Part shown: positions 57,325 through 64,000 of the stretch, piece after piece | Numbering within the stretch: the stretch's first letter is position 1 | Layout of the letters: each line of letters starts with the position of its first letter | Source of the DNA: Paenibacillus periandrae | GTDB taxonomy: Bacteria > Bacillota > Bacilli > Paenibacillales > NBRC-103111 | Assembly: GCF_022458865.1 (NCBI RefSeq) | Contig: NZ_JAJNMU010000005.1 | Location: 1-64,000 of the forward strand | Length of the DNA stretch: 64,000 nt | Direction: 5' to 3' | The notes under the pieces: model-generated | Databases searched by the model: none | Told to the model about the DNA's origin: nothing | Seen by the model: only the letters and a program-made list of their open reading frames with translations | Made by a program: the position numbers and the translations under genes

Positions 57325-58521
57325 TTACACATTGAGATCCAGAAAAATATAATGAGTATCCCCGACAGGACACGAAAAGGTTTGCATCAATCTAGCTGTA
57401 TCCAGATCGGTATACACCTGGGACAGCATGCCTTGACGCTTGCTGTTCATCCGCATCATATTGGGAATAAAGTACGGGCGCCAAATCCAGTTAGAGCCTT
57501 GGAATTGCGCGTCCCGCTGCCACCCATCCTCCGCATGTCTTGTATAATTGGACGACACCTGTGATCCGTCCTCACGACATATATAAATGCGCATCACATT
57601 GTCATTCACATTCGTAAGCAAGCTCCCAATCATCGCATCCGCTTCGGATGCCGAGGAAATCATCATATCGGAATTCACCAGATCGTTCAGACTTTCCTGT
57701 ACGGCAAACAGCTCGCGATATCGGGTGATTTCGTGCTCCGTATAGATCCTTATTTCTTCCTTCAGCAGCATCTCGTAAGCATCAGCAGACTGAAAATCGG
57801 CACGGGCTTCAGAAAACAAAAAGCCTTGTACGTATCTGGCGCCTGCCTTTAATGAATGGTATAAATCCTGCTTCGTTTCCACACCCTCAATAAGCAGCGA
57901 AGAACCCATTTGTGAAGACAAAATGGAGAATGAGTTCAATAACGCTTTATATCCGTCATGAAGACCGCTTTTTTTTAACAGCTTTAAATCAATCTTCAGT
58001 ATGTTCGGTTTAAAGGACGCTATTCTGTCATAGTTGCTGTAACCGCTACCGATATCATCAATGGCAATCCGACAGCCCTGCTTACGGTACACATCAATAA
58101 TTTCCGATAATTCATCGAGCTTTCCGTGAAATTCTTCCTCCGTCACCTCGATTACCACACGCGAAGGATCCAGGCCGTACTTTTCGACCAGCTGCAGCGT
58201 AGGAAGTATACCTGACTTCTTATATATTTTATAAATCCAGGATGGCTTCAAATTGATAAATAACAAAGATTCCCCTTCCGATTGGGCTAATGTCGATATT
58301 GCTTTTTCCCGCAGCATCCGATCTATCTGTAAATGGGTTGCGTCGTCGACATTCGGGTTTTGAAAAAAAGGCCCTAAGCTATGTACTTTACCTGCTTGAA
58401 CTCTACGCCCGAGCGCCTCGTAGCCTATAATTTTTCTGGTTTGCAAGGAAAGAATGGGCTGAAAAAAAGGTCTCAGTTCATCTTCTTCTATTAAAAAGGA
58501 ATTGGTTTGCAGCAACGCCAT
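57325..58521 (-). CDS. EAL-domain c-di-GMP phosphodiesterase (YkuI-like)
   Basis: A 398-residue cytoplasmic protein. The EAL domain (~10-250) keeps EALGR (35-39), FINLKPSW, EVTEEEFHG, IDDIGSGYSNYD, ILKIDLKLLK and LLIEGVET, so hydrolysis of c-di-GMP is plausible. Residues ~255-398 form a C-terminal PAS-like sensor domain as in B. subtilis YkuI. AGGAGGTGA lies directly before the ATG. It stands alone and converges on the SNF2 gene. Confidence 0.88.
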   Translation of the reverse strand: MALLQTNSFLIEEDELRPFFQPILSLQTRKIIGYEALGRRVQAGKVHSLGPFFQNPNVDDATHLQIDRMLREKAISTLAQSEGESLLFINLKPSWIYKIYKKSGILPTLQLVEKYGLDPSRVVIEVTEEEFHGKLDELSEIIDVYRKQGCRIAIDDIGSGYSNYDRIASFKPNILKIDLKLLKKSGLHDGYKALLNSFSILSSQMGSSLLIEGVETKQDLYHSLKAGARYVQGFLFSEARADFQSADAYEMLLKEEIRIYTEHEITRYRELFAVQESLNDLVNSDMMISSASEADAMIGSLLTNVNDNVMRIYICREDGSQVSSNYTRHAEDGWQRDAQFQGSNWIWRPYFIPNMMRMNSKRQGMLSQVYTDLDTARLMQTFSCPVGDTHYIFLDLNV

Positions 58522-58657
58522 TCACCTCCTGCTGCCTCATGCGTTAGTTAAATGATACCATTCCTGACATCATTATAAAGCTATTGTAAGACAGATTGGA
58601 CAAAGTGGCAATTCTTTATTGATATTCGTGATATATAATTACATAGCTACCAATAAA

Positions 58658-58693
58658 CCGCCCTGGACCAAATCGTCTGGGCGGCTTTTATCG
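58658..58693. terminator. Hairpin between the transglutaminase cassette and the EAL gene
   Basis: CCGCCC and GGGCGG form a 6-bp GC stem with a 15-nt loop. TTTATTGG follows on the minus strand and CTTTTATCG on the plus strand. On the minus strand it lies 54 nt after the transglutaminase stop and would end that operon. Confidence 0.65.
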
Positions 58694-58746
58694 AGTTTCT
58701 ATGCGATTGGCTTGCTGCACCTGGAGTCATTGGGCTATATGAACTC

Positions 58747-59610
58747 CTACCCTTCCAGTAGACGCACATCGACCGTAACCTTCAGCTTTTGCTTAGCTGT
58801 ACCGCGGTACACACCCTTCACAGGAACAATATCCTTGTAATCGCGTCCATGCCCAAGCTTCACATACCGCCAATCGACTTCCGCATTATTGGTCGGATCA
58901 AAGCCCAACCATCCCGTCCCCGGCACATGTACCTCGACCCATGCATGGGAAGCCTGCTCAAAATCAGCACTGCCTCCCTGCAGGTCACCCACAAAATGAT
59001 AGCCGCTCACATAGCGGGCCGGCACCCCGATACTGCGGCATACCGCAATCATCAGATGTGTGTAATCCTGACATACCCCACGACGCAGCCGTAGCGTATC
59101 GCTGATCTGTGTATTAACATTGGTCGCATCAGGATCGTAAATGAAGTCACCATACATACCCGACATGAGAGCTAGCGCCCATGCGTAGAAGCCTTCCTCG
59201 TCAACGGGATATTTAGCTGCATAAGCGAGAAGATCCTCGTTAATTTCCGTATAGGAGGTCGGCTGTAAAAACTCAATGTAGCGGTTTTGCAGATGATCAC
59301 TTTGCAGCAGCTCCAGCTGTCCCTTATACGGCAGCCCAAACTTGGCAATCGAGCTTTGATCCTGTGTCACCACAACCGCCTTTGTCTTGATCACCATTTC
59401 CCGATGAGGCTTGTTGATCGAGAACGAATGCACCCGATTACCAAAGTAATCCTCATACGTAAACAAGGAAGCGCTCGGTTCCGTGCTGACCTCATGATGA
59501 TAACAGGATTGTCGATAATTGGTCCGCGGCGTTAACCGCAGCTCATTGACACTGTCCATGACCGGCTCCAGGTAGGAATAGCGGGTGACATGGTTGATTT
59601 CGATCTTCAT
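58747..59610 (-). CDS. Transglutaminase-like cysteine protease family protein
   Basis: A 287-residue protein. Residues ~1-90 are the bacterial transglutaminase N-terminal domain; the catalytic core has Cys in RRGVCQDYTHLM (~176), His in SHAWVEVHVPG and Asp in GFDPTNN. It is cytoplasmic, with no signal peptide. The ATG overlaps the stop of the alpha-E gene (ATGA), showing translational coupling. In this cassette it may form or cut amide bonds on an unknown peptide. Confidence 0.92.
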   Translation of the reverse strand: MKIEINHVTRYSYLEPVMDSVNELRLTPRTNYRQSCYHHEVSTEPSASLFTYEDYFGNRVHSFSINKPHREMVIKTKAVVVTQDQSSIAKFGLPYKGQLELLQSDHLQNRYIEFLQPTSYTEINEDLLAYAAKYPVDEEGFYAWALALMSGMYGDFIYDPDATNVNTQISDTLRLRRGVCQDYTHLMIAVCRSIGVPARYVSGYHFVGDLQGGSADFEQASHAWVEVHVPGTGWLGFDPTNNAEVDWRYVKLGHGRDYKDIVPVKGVYRGTAKQKLKVTVDVRLLEG

Positions 59611-60560
59611 GCACCAACCTCCTCCAGTTGAAAAAAGGCAGCCGCCATCGTCCCTCCCAGTCCCAGACAGGAGCTCGTTAAATGGCTCAAAATAGCGGAT
59701 ACCCGCTCAGGCACAAAATCCTCATCATCCAAACAAGCCAACTCCGCCTTCAGCTTGCCAACCTGACGGATCGCTTTCTCATGAGGAAGATGCTGTCCGT
59801 AGCCTTCCAGCTGGATGCCCTTCAAGTGCTTCTCCAGCTCCGTAAAAGAAAATTGAATCGATCGCGGAAAGCTGATGCTGTTAATCATAAACTCCATAAT
59901 ATGCCGCTCCGACATGCCGTCTGCATAAAATCGCCGAAAGGCCTGATAGCCGCTAACCGATTTCAGCACTGCGAGCATGCTGGGGTATGGAGCAGCCGCT
60001 TCAACCGACAGGGTGCCTGTCACCGATTGCAGAATACGAACCGTATTCTCCGTACGTTCTAGCAGCCGCCCGCTCTCGATGAAATGCCATTCATTTTGCC
60101 GCTGCATGACGGAATGCTCAACACCTTGAAACATCGCCATGCGCTCTTTAATTTGTCTATAAAAAACATGGGGTGAATCTTTCATAATATCGTCCACCTG
60201 CTTCTCGCCGAGCCACAAGTAAAATGCATTAAGCACATCCCACATCTCGCTTGGCAGCTTTTCCCTCAGAGTTCGCAAATTATTTCTCGAATGGGCAACA
60301 CAAGAAAATAAAGAATTCGGGTACCCTCGATCCAAGGTAATAAAGGAAAGCACATCTCTTTCGGTGAAGGCCTCAAATTGCTGCTCATACGCATAACGCG
60401 CACCGAGTGCATCAATAAGCCTTGCCCACTTATGCTCCTCGTCCTGAAAGTCTGCAGTTTGTTGAATGTGATAATGCACGTCGATCAACCGAGCGTGGTT
60501 CTCCGCCCTTTCCACATAACGGCCTACCCAAAATAAAGCTTCTGCATTACGATTGAGCAT
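59607..60560 (-). CDS. Alpha-E domain protein
   Basis: A 317-residue all-helical protein that matches the alpha-E family: N-terminus MLNRNAEALFWVGRYVERAENHARLIDVHYH, with the conserved RYVERAEN, and later RLLERTENTVRIL. The molecular role is unknown. It is nearly always found with a circularly permuted ATP-grasp and a transglutaminase. In-frame starts at 60569 and 60566 overlap the GAAGGG site, so 60560 is preferred. It lies 69 bp after the ATP-grasp gene. Confidence 0.92.
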   Translation of the reverse strand: MLNRNAEALFWVGRYVERAENHARLIDVHYHIQQTADFQDEEHKWARLIDALGARYAYEQQFEAFTERDVLSFITLDRGYPNSLFSCVAHSRNNLRTLREKLPSEMWDVLNAFYLWLGEKQVDDIMKDSPHVFYRQIKERMAMFQGVEHSVMQRQNEWHFIESGRLLERTENTVRILQSVTGTLSVEAAAPYPSMLAVLKSVSGYQAFRRFYADGMSERHIMEFMINSISFPRSIQFSFTELEKHLKGIQLEGYGQHLPHEKAIRQVGKLKAELACLDDEDFVPERVSAILSHLTSSCLGLGGTMAAAFFQLEEVGA

Positions 60561-60629
60561 AGACATCACCCTTCATCCTTGTCTATTTTTTTAGAGATGT
60601 TGTTCAAAAAGTCCCCTTATGATCTTACA

Positions 60630-62087
60630 CTAAGAGAGTACCCAGGTATCCTTGCAGCCTCCGCCTTGAGATGAGTTTACGACCAATGAGCCTTCCTTTA
60701 ATGCAACTCTAGTCAGTCCACCAGGAATAATATGGGTGCCGTCGCTGCCCACCAGCACAAATGCACGTAAATCGATATGGCGCGGTACCATCTTGCCGTC
60801 GAGCATGACAGGTGCACGGGAGAGCTGCATCGTCGGCTGTGCAATGTAACGACCGGGGTCACGTTGGATTTGTTCGGTAAATGCGGCAAGCTCCTGCTCG
60901 CTGGCAGAAGGCCCAATCAGCATCCCATAGCCGCCGGACAGCGACGTCTCCTTCACCACCATCTCATGCAGCCGATCAAGCACATAAGCCCTCTCATCAG
61001 GACGATCCAGCAAATACGTAGGCACATTGGATAAAATCGGTTCTTCATTTAAATAGTAGCGAATCATATCCGGCACATAAATATAGATCGCCTTGTCATC
61101 TGCTATGCCCGTTCCAGGAGCATTGGCAATAGCGATATTACCCGCGCGATAGGCATTCATAATACCAGCGACACCCAGCACGGAATCAGCCTGAAAAGCT
61201 AGCGGATCGAGATAATCGTCATCAATACGCCGGTACAGCACATCCACCTGTTGCAAGCCCTTCATGCTGCGAATGTAAATTTTGTGATCAATCGAAACCA
61301 GATCACGCCCCTCTACCAGATGAATCCCCATTTGCTGTGCAAGGAAGGTGTGCTCGTAGTAAGCAGAATTAAATTCACCAGGCGTTAATAAGGCAATAAC
61401 CGGATCCGACTTGTGGGACGGAGCCAAGCTTCGCAAGGAGGACAGAAAATGATTCAGACTGTGCTCGACATCGCGGATTGACGAAGAAAAAGCTAATTCA
61501 GGAAACAGCTGGTTCATCACGGAACGGCTTTTGTATAAATAAGAAAAGCCCGAGGGTGAACGTAAATTATCCTCCAGCACGTAATAGCCGCCATCAGCGT
61601 TCCGAATCAGATCAATCCCGGATGTGGTGATATATACACCTCCAGGCACATCCACATTCATCATTTCCGGCCGGAAATATCGATTCGTCACGATCATTTT
61701 CCTTGGAATGATGCCGTCTGCTATAATCTCCTGCTTATGGTACATATCATAAAGGAACATGTTCAGCGCTTTGACTCTTTGCAGTAGCCCTGCTTCCAGA
61801 ACGGCCCATTCATCGCTCGGGATAATCCGCGGAATCATATCAAACGGAATCGTTCGTTCGAGCGGAAGTGTTTGCTCTGGCTGATACAGCGTAAATGTGA
61901 TTCCTTCCTCCAGCATGCGCCGATCCATCGCCTTCTGTCTGGAAGCAAGCTCATCCTCTTTCATACGCGAAAAACAATTAAACGCTTGTGAGTAGTGGGA
62001 ACGCACTGCAGATTCATGCTGAAACATCTCATCGTAAAAGGATTCCAGCGGATACGGAGTATGGTGAGACCGATTGGCTAGCGTCAT
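60630..62087 (-). CDS. Circularly permuted ATP-grasp protein
   Basis: A 485-residue protein of the circularly permuted ATP-grasp type 2 family. Characteristic segments are PFDMIPRIIPSDEWAVLEAGL, DVPGGVYITTSGIDLIRNADG, YVLEDNLRSPSG and KETSLSGGYGMLIGP, ending SSQGGGCKDTWVLS. These enzymes are predicted amide or ester ligases. The ATG at 62087 has a poor ribosome binding site, but a 9-codon open frame (ATG at 62113) ends on it with an ATGA overlap. It is the first gene of the cassette. Confidence 0.92.
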   Translation of the reverse strand: MTLANRSHHTPYPLESFYDEMFQHESAVRSHYSQAFNCFSRMKEDELASRQKAMDRRMLEEGITFTLYQPEQTLPLERTIPFDMIPRIIPSDEWAVLEAGLLQRVKALNMFLYDMYHKQEIIADGIIPRKMIVTNRYFRPEMMNVDVPGGVYITTSGIDLIRNADGGYYVLEDNLRSPSGFSYLYKSRSVMNQLFPELAFSSSIRDVEHSLNHFLSSLRSLAPSHKSDPVIALLTPGEFNSAYYEHTFLAQQMGIHLVEGRDLVSIDHKIYIRSMKGLQQVDVLYRRIDDDYLDPLAFQADSVLGVAGIMNAYRAGNIAIANAPGTGIADDKAIYIYVPDMIRYYLNEEPILSNVPTYLLDRPDERAYVLDRLHEMVVKETSLSGGYGMLIGPSASEQELAAFTEQIQRDPGRYIAQPTMQLSRAPVMLDGKMVPRHIDLRAFVLVGSDGTHIIPGGLTRVALKEGSLVVNSSQGGGCKDTWVLS

Positions 62088-62323
62088 GCGATGTCCCGGT
62101 TTTGCTCAGCCATGAATTGACCTACAAAACCAGTCCCCCCTCTCAAATTTTTAATAAATGACAGTATAAATAACATATAAAGATAGATTAATCACTAATT
62201 TCCGAATATTTAACAGGTTTATACAGTTTATCATACGCTTAGAGCTAAATTATGTCAATATACATAACATTAAATTAACAGATTTTTTACCTTGATTTGT
62301 ATTACTTTACATGTGCCTTCGCA

Positions 62324-62372
62324 GAAAAAAAGCATGCCCGCTTATCCCGATTGTCAGGAATAAGCGGCATGC
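62324..62372 (-). terminator. Terminator of the chemoreceptor-like gene
   Basis: On the minus strand GCATGCCGCTTAT pairs with ATAAGCGGGCATGC over 13 bp with one bulge, followed by TTTTTTTT. It lies 32 nt after the stop codon. The next 235 bp before the ATP-grasp gene are AT-rich and hold its promoter region; no clear hexamers were assigned. Confidence 0.92.
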
Positions 62373-62404
62373 CCGCGTATCTTACACATGTAGCCAATGC
62401 TACC

Positions 62405-63991
62405 CTATTTACGTCGAGTCTCTGTAAGACGAAATTGATTAACCAGCTGCTGGAGGAAATCGGTAATGACCTCCACATAGTTAGAGGTATGGCGAACGTT
62501 AACAATATCCATCAACAGCTCCTGTACCTTACCTTCCACCTCTGTCGATATTTTGCGATTTTCCATGCTGACGTTGGCGATTTTCTCCATTAGCCCTACC
62601 ACTTCATCAACTACCTGTGTTTTTTGCTCATCTTCAGCATTGGCACCACTCAATATTTGCGAAGCCGCCGCAACAAGCTGCGTACCTTCTTGCACTACCA
62701 GCGTACCTTCCTCCATCGAGGCAAAGGCTTCCTTCGCATTTTTGTATATGAGCTGAACCGTTTCATTAATCTCCTCTGTAGATTGGCGTGTCCGATCGGC
62801 CAGCTTACGAATTTCCCCGGCCACAACCGCGAAGCCCTTGCCATGCTCCCCTACTCGCGCCGCTTCAATAGAAGCATTCAGCGATAGCAGATTGGTTTGG
62901 CTGGAAATTTCCTCAATGACCTGCAGAACGCTGCGAATTTGCTGAGTCGTTTCCATGAACGTCACGATAGTTCGGTTCGTTTCCGCTACTTTATTGGAAA
63001 TTTGCCCCATCTTCTCGCCAATTCGCTCTACTTCCGTATGAGCAACAGTAATTTGCTCAGAGGCTTTGATTTCCAGAGCCCGCAAGGTTCCCTGCATATC
63101 CCCGACAACATCCTTGGCAATATCGATATCCTTCAGCTGGCGGCGAATACTTCGAATCATGTCATGAATAATCCCGCTCATACGCTCGGTAGAGCCTTCC
63201 GTACTGACGGTCGATTGATGCAATACTTGCTGACTCGACAGCACTTCTGTGGCCGCGCGCTTCACCTGCAGCATGATCCCCTCCAGAGAGTCGATCATGT
63301 TATTGATCCACATAGCCAGCTCCTTGGTCTCATCATGCGCAAATTGCCCGTGATCAAGCCGTTGTGTCAGATCACCCTTGCCTTCAGCGTTGATGCGAAT
63401 AAATTGGCTGATTTTTTGCAAATTATCCACGACTGGACTGGCCGCCTTCTTGTGCAGTGTAGCCATGACGATACAGCCGTACAATAAGTTAAACACAGCC
63501 ATAATACCAGCAGCTGCGAGCGTCGGCAGCTGTCCAAATAACACGGTTATCAGCACTGTCGACAGAGCTGCATATCCAATAAGCAGCGGAACCTGCAGCC
63601 GGATCATTTTCCAGCGAACACTGCGAATCCGGTAAACTTCCTCCAAATCCCCTTCGCACATCATTCCCCACACATCCGGACAATGCGGAAGCTGAAAGGT
63701 CACGCCTTTTCCTATGACAGGGATGTGCCTATAATCGGAGTATCCAGGGAACGCCACAAACAAATTGCTGCCATTGGCGATTGTGTTGGCTACGCCGGGA
63801 TGCAGCTTGCCCGTGGCCGGGTCCGTGAACATTATTTCCAGCTCCGTATGCTCCTTAACTGAAACCGTACCCCAATTCGTTGTAACACCATCCTTCAAAT
63901 TCTCTCCATGGGTAAATGTGCGATCTTCAAAGCGACTTCGAGACAGCGCTGTACCCGGTGCAATCCGTTTATTCAAACCTGGACGCGCCAT
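62405..63991 (-). CDS. Methyl-accepting chemotaxis-like protein (may extend past the window)
   Basis: At least 528 residues. A cytoplasmic-looking N-terminal domain (~1-125, with CPDVWGMMC) precedes two close membrane helices (~131-180), a HAMP-like linker (~185-250) and a signalling domain with the hairpin tip [42 protein letters not shown]. The N-terminal domain is in an unusual place, before rather than between the helices. The ATG at 63991 is 9 bp from the window edge and the frame is open upstream, so the true start may lie outside. Confidence 0.85.
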   Translation of the reverse strand: MARPGLNKRIAPGTALSRSRFEDRTFTHGENLKDGVTTNWGTVSVKEHTELEIMFTDPATGKLHPGVANTIANGSNLFVAFPGYSDYRHIPVIGKGVTFQLPHCPDVWGMMCEGDLEEVYRIRSVRWKMIRLQVPLLIGYAALSTVLITVLFGQLPTLAAAGIMAVFNLLYGCIVMATLHKKAASPVVDNLQKISQFIRINAEGKGDLTQRLDHGQFAHDETKELAMWINNMIDSLEGIMLQVKRAATEVLSSQQVLHQSTVSTEGSTERMSGIIHDMIRSIRRQLKDIDIAKDVVGDMQGTLRALEIKASEQITVAHTEVERIGEKMGQISNKVAETNRTIVTFMETTQQIRSVLQVIEEISSQTNLLSLNASIEAARVGEHGKGFAVVAGEIRKLADRTRQSTEEINETVQLIYKNAKEAFASMEEGTLVVQEGTQLVAAASQILSGANAEDEQKTQVVDEVVGLMEKIANVSMENRKISTEVEGKVQELLMDIVNVRHTSNYVEVITDFLQQLVNQFRLTETRRK

Positions 63992-64000
63992 AAATATGTA

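Noticed and set aside
58619..58840. 73-codon plus-strand frame
   Set aside because: It spans the terminator hairpin and the antisense of the transglutaminase gene end and has no start signal.

Overview
The window reads as chromosomal DNA of a spore-forming, low-to-mid GC Gram-positive bacterium, most likely a Paenibacillus or close relative. The evidence is the partial 16S rRNA at the left edge, the sporulation genes (bofA, spo0F, a YhcN-type lipoprotein), a long Bacillus-type SRP RNA, TTG and GTG starts behind strong AGGAGG-type ribosome binding sites, and gene orders shared with Bacillus subtilis. The genus is an inference; the phylum-level placement is solid.

From 1 to about 15.1 kb almost everything lies on the minus strand and is conserved housekeeping. 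Read in transcription order it runs rpoE, pyrG, spo0F, fba, murA, rho, a radical SAM gene, rpmE, a YhcN-like lipoprotein, SRP RNA, a PAS histidine kinase, dnaX, ebfC, recR, yaaL, bofA and a 16S gene. In B. subtilis these are two separate near-origin blocks; here they are joined. The block has readable regulation: an rrn promoter, an SRP promoter, a pyrG leader whose transcript should start with GGGC and ends in an attenuator (the CTP-sensing layout), a sigma-H-like spo0F promoter with 0A boxes, and a 14-bp hairpin that buries the lipoprotein gene's ribosome binding site.

From 15.1 to 36.7 kb the layout is mixed: a subtilase without signal peptide, a DUF1934 protein, a repeat-rich 650-bp gap, an AraC regulator, a Tat-type phosphoesterase, the polyamine genes speE-speB, a class A PBP like PbpG, two hydrolases, an MFS exporter, an aldo/keto reductase, a sugar isomerase-like protein, Ohr, the 2-oxoglutarate dehydrogenase genes odhA-odhB, a SanA-like protein and YwhD.

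From 36.7 to 64 kb come an M1-type peptidase with a membrane partner, a c-di-AMP (ydaO-type) riboswitch directly in front of an NlpC/P60 hydrolase, a photolyase, a BTAD response regulator facing a large hybrid kinase, an OmpR-type regulator with a frameshifted sensor kinase, a rhodanese, GNAT, PCD, a SWIM/SNF2 pair, a YkuI-like EAL protein, the three-gene ATP-grasp/alpha-E/transglutaminase cassette, and a chemoreceptor-like protein at the right edge.

The least explained items are the hairpin over the lipoprotein start, the oppositely oriented structured repeats that bracket the rpoE-subtilase-DUF1934 segment, the 158-bp palindromic element, the riboswitch abutting a start site, and the alpha-E cassette, whose substrate is unknown.
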